A program made the translations under genes and the position numbers. From Rachicladosporium sp. CCFEE 5018 (lineage: Eukaryota; Ascomycota; Dothideomycetes; Cladosporiales; Cladosporiaceae): a stretch of 64,000 bases of DNA. This document shows, in pieces, positions 32,636 through 43,957 of this stretch (position 1 is its first letter; the number at the start of each line of letters is the position of its first letter). The notes below the pieces were generated by a model. That model saw nothing but the letters and a program-made list of their open reading frames with translations. It was not told where the DNA came from and did no database searches. The stretch is from positions 290,551 through 354,550 of the forward strand of contig KZ111172.1 of NCBI GenBank assembly GCA_002077045.2, in the 5' to 3' direction.

Positions 32636-34250
32636 CTAAGATCCCACACCATGAAACAGCCAAATCAATTTCCTTCCAACAGCCGGCTCCAACTCTGTCC
32701 CATCCCTCGCAATCTTGACCTCGCGATTAGCATTCAACGCATTCCTCAACCTCCGCGTCCGAAAGAACGGTAATCGAGTCGTGCTTATCCACTCGATGAT
32801 AAACGGTCGCCCGAGATCCTGCTCCGCAGTCGCGTCACTGGTAATCTGTTCCTTCAACGAGGAGCCGTCCTCCTCGGTCAGGTCATCGGCTTCCCAGAAT
32901 ATCGTCCCACGTGCCGAGTCGTCAATGATGCGACCAGAGGGCGCTGTTGCGGTCGCAGGAGTAAGGATGGATTGCGGTCCATCGTCGGGAGAACTCTGCT
33001 CGGGTGGTGCTGGGGCCGTAGCTGCAGCAAGATCACCAGAGATGGGCGCCAGCATGCGAGCGTAGCCGAAGTACTCACCGGACTTATTGGCCGAGAAAAC
33101 CAGGTAGACATTGTCCGAGCGCTTGAAAGCGGCGTCCAACGCAGCCTTGTTATGCACTTGGGTCGTCCACTCGCTGCGGTGTACGCTGGCATCGAGGTCT
33201 TGCGAGGTGAGACTTTTAAGTATAAAGAATGTTTCTGGAATACGATGAGCCCTGTATGGACGAGTGTCGGAAACCAATTCCTTCTGTACCTGCGGGGCCT
33301 CAGGTGGACCTCCGACGATGGTTGGAGTCTCCACCTCATCGGCTTCTGAGCCGGGCGAGACGAAATGGGTGAGAGCCGGGATCGCAGCTGCGCCAGATGA
33401 AGCCACCTTCGTGGTAGTACTTGCTCCTTTCCTCAGACAACAAACCAGCCGCATACCATTAAATCGCGATTCGTGGAATCGATGCATGGCGGCCGAACAT
33501 GCTGCCTCAGTCCGATAGTTGACAAATGCGCAATTACTTTTTGCGATCAGAAATAGGCTTTCGATATCCGTGGTTGCGTCTCGGGAGAAGTGGTCTTTGA
33601 GATCGGCAATGCTACCCGCTGGTGGGAGGTGTCCGACCCAAAGCGAGAATCCAGATTGCCTTGGCTTGCGCGGGGGACCTCGAGGTGCGCTGAAGACAGG
33701 TGATAGCTGTGGGCTCACTTGGGCGCTGTGGTCTGGATCACGGTCAATGCTGCACTTGCGGACATGCTTGCTGACCTGTGAACTCACTGTGGCCCATGCC
33801 GCCCATGCCCGTGTAAGGTCCAGTCCCAAGGAGTGCTCGCGAGTGCAGCCACTCTGCAGGCGTCATAGGAGCGGGTCCGGCTCCGTGCATAAGAAGACCT
33901 CTTCCTGGCGGCAGGTACATTTGAGGGTATGGCGTACCTGATGCCATCGGTCGTTGGTACTGCTGGCCTGACATAGCGAAAGATGGTCCATAGTCCTGGA
34001 ACCCATACTGGAGCATATACTGCTGTTGGGGGTGCTGGACATATTGTGGCAGTAGATGCAGGTTGCCGTGCGCTATCTGCGGATTGATGTACGCAAGATG
34101 TCGTCCATACTGGTCCATCGCACCAGGGAAAGGGTGCTGACCAGAGTGCTGTAGAGCTGCATGCGGTTGTGGCTGAACGGTTGGTAGAGCGGCGTCGAAA
34201 CTCTGCATACTGAACGGCTGACCGCCGAAGCGGTTAGGTGAATGGCTCAT
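32636..34250 (-). CDS. RRM-YTH domain RNA-binding protein (m6A reader family)
   Basis: Exon 1 (33788-34250) and exon 2 (32636-33732) are joined across a 55-bp intron (GTGAGT at 33787, CAG ending at 33733) to give 519 residues. The N-terminal 150 residues are Gln/His/Pro/Tyr-rich and disordered. An RRM follows at about 180-255, with RNP2-like SLWVGHL and RNP1-like NCAFVNY. The YTH domain is at about 322-515: FFILKSLTSQDLDASV, SEWTTQ (cage Trp), VYLVFSANKSGEYFGYARML and FIIEWISTTRLPF, ending KLIWLFHG. YTH domains bind N6-methyladenosine in RNA; the RRM-YTH pair occurs in filamentous ascomycetes. It is intact inside the accessory compartment. Confidence 0.88.
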
Positions 34251-35802
34251 TTGTAATACAGGGCCGCCTAGGTTACAGTCCAGGGGTGATTAAAGAATAC
34301 TGTCCTACAACCGACAACACCAACAAGTGGTGGCGCTGAGCTCTGCGATATTTGAAGAGTTGCCGCCTCGCCAACGCAGAGGCCTACTATGACGGCAGCG
34401 TGAAGAGCCGCGACATGGCTATGAGAGGGTAATGATTGGTACAACGCGATGATCAAAGACCGCAAGTTGCTGGCAGTACTCCCAACTAGCTCAAGCTCAG
34501 TCCAAGCGTGGTCTAGGAATGTTTCGAAGCCGTGGCAAACTGACATTCACCTTTCAATTGCATAGGTAAAGTTCGATGCGGCGGTGGAATACGGAATAGA
34601 GTCCGACACCGATGCTTGCTAGACTGCAGTTCTGCTAGTATTGGCAGCTGGCCCCACAGGGGCCGGTACAGTACCGGGGGAAGAGCCCATAGTGTTCCGA
34701 CCACTCGCCTGTCGTTCCCTGTGTGATGAGTTTCCGTTGATATGGCGCGGCTTTGCAGTAGTTATTTGAACATCGATCTGAAGGGGGGCCAGGTCAGCAC
34801 GGCTAGGAATCTCGCGTGACAGCGATAACACCAGATTTGAACACTGCAGCAATTGCATTCATGTCTCCACGCGGTTTTCTATCATGTGAGTTCGGCCTTG
34901 AGCGGAGCCATCCTCCGTCAGGCAGGATCGATCTCGCATACCCTCCGGCAAATCTAACTCCCATGCTGACGCAGAATGTCTTGCATCCACTTCCAATCCT
35001 CCAGACCGCCGAGCTGCTCTAGCTACCACAAACGTGCGAGTTTTCCCAGAGATCCGCTGCATTATGACGGCAGAACGGCACTGAGCATGCAATTCTTCGA
35101 CTTACTCGGAACGATTACGTATCGGTATTCATATATCCATCGGCGGAGTTGAGCGCATAGCCCGACTAGACTATGGTCTTTGAGCAGACACGCGATGGTG
35201 GCGAACGCGACTCTCTGCTCCTCGATAGCTTTCCGGAACATACACAATCATTGTGCGGAAACAATGTGCCTCTCGCCTATTAAGTAGACGGAGATGATTT
35301 CCGATTGGCATGGCGCGGCTGCACAGCACAGACGGAACTTGGTAGCTATTATCAGAAGCATGAATGCGTTCGGAACCGAGCTTCAAGGCCACGAAGTGAC
35401 GAAGGGGCCAGGGCGGCAATCACGGTAGTAAATGCATGTGGATGATTGACCAAGGTCATGTAGACGAAGCCAAGGTGCGCACGGACAACATCGGCCAACG
35501 GACCGATCTCCGAAGTGGCTGGTAGTTTTCGTCAGGGTACCTTACCCCGCAAGTCAGATTCGAGGGAAGTCGACAATTTTGCCTAGCTTCTCTTAGCCGC
35601 ATCTGCGGATGCTAGTCTATACCTGCTATGGGAACGTGTGCACAGGTAGAAGTGAGCTCTCCAGCGGCAAGTGTTTGAAGAAAACTATAGCCGTACCCTC
35701 GAATCCCCGACTGCAAGTGTCTGATGGGGAATACATAGAAGTACGCAACGATACTGCAACATAGCAACTGTATATGACCGCAACAGGGCAAAGGCGTTCA
35801 CC
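34251..35802. other. No supported gene (about 1.5 kb)
   Basis: Contains the upstream region of the RRM-YTH gene. Short frames only; no domain or RNA gene is visible. Confidence 0.4.
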
Positions 35803-38800
35803 ATGCCGACTTTGTCTGGCAACAGCTCCTTTATTACAGTGCCTCCAGGAGGCGGCACTGACATACCAGGCTACCTCACCCGACCCTCTGAAGCGACGCA
35901 AGTATCCAACGTAACCTCCATGAACAACAGCACCGGGCTATGTGCGTCAGGAACGCCTGCAATCCTTTGGTCTGATACAGCCGGCTGGAACACATTCGGT
36001 GTACTCCATAATACTGATGGTGCTGACCTCACTGCACAAGATGTCTTCGCGGCTGATGCTGCACCTCCATCAGACTCTCAAGCAACCATTTCCTGCGTCG
36101 ACCTTGATGCGACACGCACTGCCGAATATGCTGGACTTGCAGCAGACAACGGGATCGCAACGTTAAAGCCAGCCATGCACCAAAAGCGTAACATACGCGA
36201 TGGGATAACCATCATCGCGTCTACTCTGCTGCCTAACAGAAACGTCGTGACTCAGGCAGCGATAGCGCAATTGAATAGCCAGATTCCGGGTGTCGTCAAG
36301 ACTCGGCAACAAGCTGGACGCAAGATCACATATGTCGACTTCTCCTCGTCATACTTATCGTTGGCAGATATTGGGTCTGATGGGTAAGCGGCCTTGAAAG
36401 TCATGACTGCCACTCGCTGACTCTGATGTAGACACATCCTACTGAGGCTGGGTACAAAAAAATGGCCGAAGCATGGTATTGTAAGTAACGAATTTGACCT
36501 ACGTAGCGATCTCGAGGTGGTCGGACTGATCTACCACGCAGAGGGCATCTACATCGCAAATTCCCAGAATTGGATCACGGTACCTACGAGCGTCGCTGGC
36601 GTTTCTGACACTGTCAATACCGGGTCCAATCGATGTGACAAGGCACGGCCATAGATCCGACGCAGACGCAAACGGGCTCTGGAAGCGATGATGGGGCCTA
36701 TGCGCATGTGGGTGAATACGTTGGCGGGTTTCGGGATTCACCAATCCGTCGACGGTGATAAACAACAACCCTTTTCTAGAGGGGGTTCTCTGGGCCGACA
36801 TTGACGGCGATGGAGTGGAGGACTATGTCTACGTTGGTCCGAATTCCGATTACGGCCTAGGAGTTGCTCTCCGTCAAGGAGGCGGCGCTTTCGGCGCTTA
36901 ACTGTATTCCACTTTCTCTGGATCATGCAACCGGGCTGACGTCAGGTTTGCGGATATGACAGGAGACGGACGTGATGATCCTTGCCGCCTAGGTCCGGAT
37001 GGCGGACTTGTCTGTTGGCAAAACACCCAAGGCTCACACATCCGCAACCCTGCTCGGGTGGACGTTGGCACCGTGAAGGCCAGTGAGGGTTATCCACAGG
37101 CACAGGCTGATCTAGGCGTCCGATGGAAAGACATCGACGGGGACGGTCGAGCGGACTTTCTTTGAATGCAGACTGATGCTGTGATCTTGGGGTATTTGAA
37201 CAAGGGAGTGAACAACATAGTCAGCTAGGGTATGATCAAGCATACCGAAGGGAAGGAGCGCGTCAGTGAGTCTGCTACAATTTGCGCCTTCGCGGTCTGA
37301 TCCACTAATGACTGCCACACATAAGGCTGGCAGTTGTGGATGGTGATGGACGAGATGATCTCTTAAATGTCAACATGCTCAATGGATCTACCACGATGTG
37401 GTCAAACGGCGGACAGGTCCTGAGCTCGGGGAGCGCATTCCAATGGAAATGGAAGGGTGTGGTCTCACCTGGTGGATCGTGTCGTGGATCGTGTATCGAG
37501 TTTGGTGCGCTTTACGGGCTGGGACGAGCTGACTACATCAGTGAGCGTCCCCAAATCCTTCAATAAATATCCGTATTTTGTATACTAACGCTGCTGGCAG
37601 TTGTTGATCCAAGCACAAACAAAGCCTGGACATGGGTGTGAGTAGATTTCCACATCTCTGGCGGACTATCGCTTATACCTCGTAGCAACGTCTGTCCCGA
37701 TGGATCTGGACTAGTAACGCCGTCTCTGCCTTCTGGCGCGCCGGCCGCACCAGGGCCTGCATCGCCGTCATCGCCGTCATCAGGAGCAACGACGATCACT
37801 ACACAAGGATCTGGCTCTGGTTCCGGCTCCCGCTCAGATGCAGGGCCGAGTGGTGGATCCGGCTATGTTACCATCGACCCAGCCCTCTAGAGTCAGCCAG
37901 AAACATCGCAACTTGTCAAATGCTATCCTCCCTGTGTTTATGTTATGCCGCCCTTCACCTTGGCGAATCCTAAGACCTTTGCCTTTCCGCCCATTGTCAC
38001 CCAATTGACCATAGGGAACTATGATACTCTGACTTAAGTGATCTCTGGACGTGCGACAACGATCACGGTGTATGCGATCAGTATTCTGACGACCACAATC
38101 GTCATCCCGCCTGTGCCAACCTCGGTGGTGTCCTGGTTTGACGTTACCGCCACAAACAATTCGACGGTGCTGTTTCTAGTCTCAAGCATTACGCAAACTT
38201 CATTCATCATCACCGAGCCTGGAACATTCTACAGTTCCTCGCATAGCCCCGCGACTCGGAGGTTACATCCGCCGCCATGGCCTGATAGCTCAGTGCCACC
38301 ACCACTTACCACGCCCACGTCATCTCCTTCAGTCACATCAACCATAGGTCCTGAAGGGACCAGTATTCACCGCACTCGTGGACCACCTGTCGTTTTGTGT
38401 AACCGTGCTCTCGGGTGTGGATCGCACTGCAACCCACTTCTCAGTGCCTGTACTCTATGCTGGCTGTTCTGCGGTGGGCCGTCAGGTAAGACTTCTGCGG
38501 CGCACGCTGATCTTCGAATACTGGTAGAAGGCAGGCATTGACGGCCTGAATCCGGAAGCGCCGGGCGGTATCCCGTCCCTACAGCCTACCGATCCCAAAT
38601 GCGAGACGAGCGCGTTCAGCTCCTGTGGTACGACTTGTGCGCAGGCTATCCAGGAATTATATCACTCCGTTTTCGCACAAGCTCCGCATCTTGAATGCAG
38701 CATCTGTCACGTTCGCTGATGCGCTATCAGCAATTACCGGATCTGGTGGCGAATGGACGGAGACCTCGCAATGTATGCTCTTGCCGACAGCCACCAATAT

Positions 38801-39144
38801 CTTTACTTTCACGGAGAACGAACAACAGGCGATCCCGGAGCTGGGTGGCGGCGGTATATTCGGAAATGTGTCCATCGCGGCAATGTCGACGGCGGTTCCC
38901 TTCACTCCGACTCGGCTAAAGGGTGCAACGACGGTAGATATTTTCTGATGCCGACGATCTGATCCCGTTGCCGACCATTGCGCCACCCTGCGTGATTACA
39001 GTATACGTCCTCTAAACCGTGACTATAATCTCGGTCGTTCCATACTGCACACTCATCGGGAACATGAGAGTCACCGCAGTCGTCCGCACCAAGGCAGCCC
39101 GAAACTCGTCATCGTTAGCGATTATGACCTCAACTACTACCCTG
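35803..39144 (+). pseudogene. CE3-type SGNH esterase / VCBS / Pro-Ser-Thr-rich surface protein, degraded
   Basis: Pieces of a large secreted fungal protein lie in order over several frames. First is the end of a CE3-like SGNH hydrolase (TIIASTLLPN, RKITYVDFSSSYLSLAD, and the block with catalytic His, HPTEAGYKKMAEAWY). Then come VCBS/FG-GAP repeats (WADIDGDGVEDYVYVG, FADMTGDGRDD, WKDIDGDGRADFL, VVDGDGRDDLLNV). Last is a Ser/Gly/Pro linker and a cysteine-containing Thr/Pro-rich surface tail (GYVTIDPAL, VKCYPPCVYVMPPF). At 36384-36431 the expected intron joins the halves in the wrong phase. In-frame TAG (37888-37890) and TAA (38035-38037) interrupt the tail, and the TGA after ADFL breaks a VCBS unit. 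The first 130 residues do not look like a CE3 N-terminus. The right end runs into the gap. Confidence 0.65.
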
Positions 39145-39244
39145 NNNNNNNNNNNNNNNNNNNNNNNNNNNNNNNNNNNNNNNNNNNNNNNNNNNNNNNN
39201 NNNNNNNNNNNNNNNNNNNNNNNNNNNNNNNNNNNNNNNNNNNN
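39145..39244. other. Assembly gap (100 N)
   Basis: Exactly 100 undetermined bases, the usual placeholder for a gap of unknown length. It cuts MYG1 and separates the decayed region from the conserved gene-dense region. Confidence 0.99.
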
Positions 39245-39964
39245 GCTGTCAGTGCTCACACTCTTCTTCGCTGCCTCCCTCGGATCAGCCTGCGCATAGT
39301 TGAAGCGATTGACCACACCCGCCATACTGAAGCCTTTGTCGGAGAACTTCTTCTCGATACCTGCTTTCCTAAGTGCTGCTGGGTCGTACTGTGCAATGCC
39401 GTTGTCGTTCGCGTCGAATGCCTCGATGAAGTCGTCGTAGAGCTTGTTGAAGACGAGCGTGTTGTCTGCCTGTCCAGCTGGTAGTCCAGTGACAGCCTCG
39501 ACGATGTCCGCGCCGTAGTGCATCCAAACCAGACCAGCACTGCTCAGCTTCGTATGGCGGTCAGGGAATGTCGCAGTGAACTCGCGTTGGTGGTGGTCGT
39601 ATCGTGCAACACTGTGGTCGTAGACACCACCCACATCGCAGACTACATCACATGTTTCCAGAAGAGATGGATCGCGGGTGCGGACGAGGTTGGCGTTGGT
39701 GTAAGTCGGAAGGAGGCGAAGGAGATAGACCGCTAGGGCTTCGTCGGCGTGGAAGTGACCATTGTGTGTGCCTATCGTTGGCGGCGAGCTAGAGTTGGAC
39801 ATCTTGAGTTTCTTGAGCGAGGGCTCGGACATGGAGTAGTGTGCAAGGTACCGATTAGCGTGGTGGATTGCTTGAATGATTGAAACTACTCGATGGCAGG
39901 GGCGAGGTGGTTTGAAAGACCTAGCGACTGAGCGAAAGGTTGATGTCGCGATTCTACTCATCAA
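39245..39964 (-). CDS. MYG1: MYG1 family exonuclease (DHH-type, UPF0160), 3' end lost in gap
   Basis: About 240 residues of the N-terminal part are present: TIGTHNGHFHADEALAVYLL (metal-binding HNGHFHADE motif), VVCDVGGVYD, RYDHHQREF (DHH) and SSAGLVWMHYG, up to the gap. The family is normally about 340-370 residues, so the C-terminal third is hidden. The first 44 residues (MMSRIATSTFRSVARSF) look like a mitochondrial targeting peptide. A second Met at 39832 starts a form with a basic patch (PSLKKLKM). MYG1 is a 3'-5' RNA exonuclease acting in nucleolus and mitochondria in studied species. It shares a 660-bp upstream region with ICE2 on the other strand. Confidence 0.93.
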
Positions 39965-40624
39965 TGCCTAGCTCAACATATTTCTCCATTTCCTTGACGA
40001 ACGTTCTGATCGAGAGGGTCCTCACTAGCGTCTCGCTAGGCACGGCACGTGGCGTGGCTCGAGGTGGAAGGAGCGTGCTCACAGACATGTGAAAGCAAGC
40101 TGGCTTGTGCGAGTGGGCGTGAAACTTTGCGAGCCCATTCTCAAGATAATGTAGGATTAGAGACAGACTGCTCTGCTATAAGGTAGATCTGTCTAGTCGA
40201 TACAACCTGTACTCCTCAAGCTGTAGCGCATCATTGACGGCACGAGCCAGGCAGGCAGAACCACATATTACCTGTTATTGGCCAGGAACCCTGTTCACCG
40301 AGTGGGCAGCGCATGCACACGCGACACCAACCTGCATCTCCCTACCGTCTTGGCCACTAGCAGCAATAACGTGAATCGAAGCTGCACATCTGCGACGCTA
40401 CCACCCAGACCGACACTCTCGCCGAAGCAGATCCACTTGCTAGCTTCTTCAGTCGTCAGGAGCGGTCAACAACAAAATACCCTCAACATTAGCGGCTGTC
40501 CCCAAGGACACACGAAGTCGCAATAGAAGATAGCACCAAGCATCTGGCGTTCTCCTCGTGCACCAGGCGCTTTGCGCCTCCCACTTCGCATCGCTGCGCA
40601 TAGGGCGCGCATTCACACACAAGC
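39965..40624. promoter_or_regulatory. Divergent promoter region MYG1/ICE2
   Basis: 660 bp between two start codons facing away from each other; no gene inside. No specific element could be supported. Confidence 0.5.
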
Positions 40625-41947
40625 ATGATCCTTAGATTCATCGGGAGTGGATTGTTCCTCTTCGCCATTGTCTTCACAATACCGCTGGCCTTCGATGTCG
40701 GCGGACGAGCTTGTGGGCTGGCTTTTAGCCTTGCCCTAGCAGGCTATTACTTCTTCATCAGCTGCTTGCAGATCGCAACACCGGACGACTCGAGATGGCG
40801 GCGAGCGGGTGTCAACGTTCTGGCTGGGTTGCAGACAATAGTCATCCCGGCACTGCTGATATGTAGCCTGAACAAGTTCAGCGTGGATGGAGCAGACGAG
40901 ACAAATTGGGTTAGCAGGGCGTTTTATAATGCGACGAAGCCGCTGCAGCACAACACCAACATGAAGGACTGTTTGCTGGGCAGGGAGGGACTGCTTGAGA
41001 ATGCCACGATTGGGAGCTGGGACAAGCTGCTGCGCTACTCCACACCCGTCTTTCAACTGGTCGAAGGGTTTTGCAGTCTACTCGTGATCCAGGCTGCTGG
41101 ACAAGTGACTCGATACTTGGTCAATGGCGAAGGCGGTGACAGCTGGATGATTGGCTTGCTTCTTGTCTCAGCCAGCATCATCAGCAGCAGCGTCTACTTC
41201 CTCTGGCGCATCACCACCTTCCCTGCCCTGGACAGCCAAGACGCGATCCTCATCGGGATAGCAATTACTTGCGCATTCTTCCTCTGCGCCTGGGGCATCG
41301 GTTCCGGCCGCGGCAATGTGGTCGAAAGTAGCCTGCTATTTGCCTACATCACACTCTGCCTCTATCAAGTCTTCACTGACTACCAGCCTTCGCCAGCTTC
41401 GACCGCCGCTCACGCACCGCTACCGACGGCCGATAGCTTTCCGCCCTTGCCGCCTATCATCATGGCTTCATACACGACAGTCCTGCAAGCGCTATCTACC
41501 CTGCCCACAGCAGTCCATTCGGCGTTTGGCTTCGCCTACGCTGCAATTCGTACCATCACACCTTCAGTCATCATCTCCCTGGCATATCGCCTCATGGTCC
41601 TCTACTCCGCCGCACGCATCATTCCTGCAATTCGGGAGTCCGGCGCGCGCGTAACGTCCGAGTCTCCTTCCCTCGAAGACTCCGATAGTGTCAGTAGCGC
41701 TATGACAGTCATCAGCTACTTCAGTCCAACGATCCTGATCGCAGTCTACACGAGTCTGCTCATGCAGCACTTTGCATCTGCGAGTGCTGATCGTCCTGGA
41801 GAGTGGTGGACGAGTCAAGGAGGTGAGGGTGGAGGGAACGCGTGGCGATGGGCAAACTTGGCGGGCACCATGGCGCTGTATGCTGTGGAGTTGTACATTG
41901 GAAAGGGAGATGAAGACGGACTGATTAGCCACTGGAAGACCGACTGA
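40625..41947 (+). CDS. ICE2: ICE2 family ER membrane protein
   Basis: A single exon of 440 residues with many hydrophobic segments, starting MILRFIGSGLFLFAIVFTIP. It matches the fungal ICE2 family (PF08426) in length and layout: VGGRACGLAFSLALAGYYF, a luminal loop, SSSVYFLWRITTFPALDSQD, SLLFAYITLCLYQVFTDYQ, and a C-terminal pair of helices. In yeasts Ice2 acts at the ER in cortical ER inheritance and phospholipid/lipid-droplet balance. No intron or lesion is seen. The start is the first ATG after the divergent promoter. Confidence 0.9.
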   Translation: MILRFIGSGLFLFAIVFTIPLAFDVGGRACGLAFSLALAGYYFFISCLQIATPDDSRWRRAGVNVLAGLQTIVIPALLICSLNKFSVDGADETNWVSRAFYNATKPLQHNTNMKDCLLGREGLLENATIGSWDKLLRYSTPVFQLVEGFCSLLVIQAAGQVTRYLVNGEGGDSWMIGLLLVSASIISSSVYFLWRITTFPALDSQDAILIGIAITCAFFLCAWGIGSGRGNVVESSLLFAYITLCLYQVFTDYQPSPASTAAHAPLPTADSFPPLPPIIMASYTTVLQALSTLPTAVHSAFGFAYAAIRTITPSVIISLAYRLMVLYSAARIIPAIRESGARVTSESPSLEDSDSVSSAMTVISYFSPTILIAVYTSLLMQHFASASADRPGEWWTSQGGEGGGNAWRWANLAGTMALYAVELYIGKGDEDGLISHWKTD

Positions 41948-42548
41948 GTGGACAGTAGTGTGACCACGAGAAGGACTGCCACACGATTGGCCAAATGCGA
42001 GGCTACGCACGCTGTGAGCAGCAAACGCCGAAGCAAGCATGCTATGCAAGGACGAGGAATCTCATCACTCCATTGAGGACGAGCTGTGACTATCAGCACA
42101 AGAGCCCTTGCCCTCGACCAGCGAATACTGAAAATGCGAATTCAGAACACGCTCGCGAGAAGTCGTCGATCAGACTGTGGGCAGAGGAAGATCAGCTACG
42201 ATCAAGCAAGGAAAGTGGGCAGACAGTAGCCCTTCATGTACGCATACGTTCGATATCATCAGCGAACAGAGCACAATGTTTACATGCTGCAGCATCGTCG
42301 CTGTCCGCTACAATGTGTTCGAGTGAAGAATCGCTGGTCGCGCGAGTATTCCTCGGCTTGCTCAGCATACGTCAGTCAGCGTCACCACATGCATACGGAA
42401 TATTTTGTATGATTGAGAATCGACCACATCATACTCGGCGGACTCATTATTCAGGCACTTCACCCACATTATACCAATCCCGACATCCACATAACACCTA
42501 GTTGACAACAGGATCTCCACGCTCAACCTCGACGACACTACCGCAGCC

Positions 42549-43442
42549 ATGGCTTCCACCTCTCAGTTCAATGCCTCCTCCCTCTACGACATGTCATCCT
42601 TTGTCGCAGTAATCACCGGAGGAGGCACAGGGATCGGGCTGATGGCCGCTCAAGCCCTTGCTGCCAACGGCGCCAAAGTCTACATACTCGGCCGCCGCCT
42701 CGAAGCCCTTCAGGCCGCCGCCGAATCGCACGACCCATCAGGTCCTCGCGGCGGCTCCATTATTCCCTTCGGACCCTGCGACGTCACAAAGAAAGACGAC
42801 CTCGAGCGGATTGTAAAAGAGCTGGGCGAGAAGGAGAAGTACATCAACCTGCTGTGCTGTAATGCTGGCATTGGCGGACCAAAGGCTGAGCCCGATGAGA
42901 GCGACGCAAAGAACTTGAAGAAGACACTGTGGGAAAGTGAGAGCGTGGAGCAGTGGGGCGAGACGTACAAAACCGACGTCACAGCCGTGTACTTCACCAC
43001 CGTCGCCTTCCTCCCCCTGCTTCAAGCTAGCATACAGCCCAACGGCCCATCCGAGCGCTTCGTCCCCAGCGTCATCACAACCTCCTCAATGTCCGGTCAG
43101 ATGCGCCACGCACAGGGCCACTTCAGCTACAACGCCGCAAAGGCCGCCACAGTCCACTTGACCAAGCTTATGTCTGCCGAATTCCAGCGGACGTGGATCC
43201 GCGTGAACTCCATCGCACCGGGATATTTTCCTAGTGAGATGACGGCGCAGGAGAGCGATGAGAAGCAGAAGAGCGAGTTGCCTGCTGAGAATGTGCAGGA
43301 GAAGGGACATGTGCCTGCTATGCGGGGTGGGAGGGAGACGGAGATGGGTATGGCATTCTTGTTTTTGGCGAAGAATGCGTATGTCAATGGGCAGATCTTG
43401 ACAATTGATGGTGGTGTGTTGAACGTCGTAGGCGGGCAGTAG
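42549..43442 (+). CDS. Short-chain dehydrogenase/reductase (SDR)
   Basis: 297 residues, single exon, from MASTSQFNASSLYD. Classical SDR features are the nucleotide-binding TGGGTGIG, LCCNAGIGG, and catalytic Ser-Tyr-Lys in ITTSSMSGQ and YNAAK, followed by RVNSIAPGYFPSEM. The C-terminus ends VNGQILTIDGGVL, typical of classical SDRs. ILGRR after beta-2 suggests NADP(H) preference. The substrate cannot be told. Strongly C-rich third codon positions fit a well-expressed fungal gene. Confidence 0.92.
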   Translation: MASTSQFNASSLYDMSSFVAVITGGGTGIGLMAAQALAANGAKVYILGRRLEALQAAAESHDPSGPRGGSIIPFGPCDVTKKDDLERIVKELGEKEKYINLLCCNAGIGGPKAEPDESDAKNLKKTLWESESVEQWGETYKTDVTAVYFTTVAFLPLLQASIQPNGPSERFVPSVITTSSMSGQMRHAQGHFSYNAAKAATVHLTKLMSAEFQRTWIRVNSIAPGYFPSEMTAQESDEKQKSELPAENVQEKGHVPAMRGGRETEMGMAFLFLAKNAYVNGQILTIDGGVLNVVGGQ

Positions 43443-43957
43443 AGGAGTGTAGAGGCTTGTGTTGCGATGGTGAAGGGACGTGGTGGCGAACGAGTGTGCA
43501 TGGACATGGTATTGCTTTAGCGCGGCGTTAAGCGTGAAGGACGATACATGACACTAGCAATAGCATAGTAGCTACTACCATATCACAGCTTCCGATACCA
43601 TTACTACTTTAGCATATCTCCGTCCCAGCTGTTTCCAGAAATTGTGCTACTTTTGTCCACACCGTGGCTCTTGTGAAATTTCGCATCATTTTCGAACATC
43701 ACTTTACCCATTGCTTGGTACTATTCTTCGACTGTGTATTCTGCTATACCTTACGACTTGCGTGTAACCCAACCTTTCCAGGCCATTATCGATCTGTCTT
43801 GATCTACATCAGAGGCCACTCGCGGTTGCGGTCATCTACAAAGGCTACACCTTGATCTTGCAAGACATCGATCCGAGCTCTTAGGCACCGGGCTGGAATA
43901 CTCGGAGATTTAGCGGAAACATCTTCTCACTCGAGGACATCTAGCCGAGCTGCTCAC

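Noticed and set aside
34268..34546. A 92-codon minus-strand frame upstream of the RRM-YTH gene
   Set aside because: No motif and no splice link to the YTH gene, whose own start is good.
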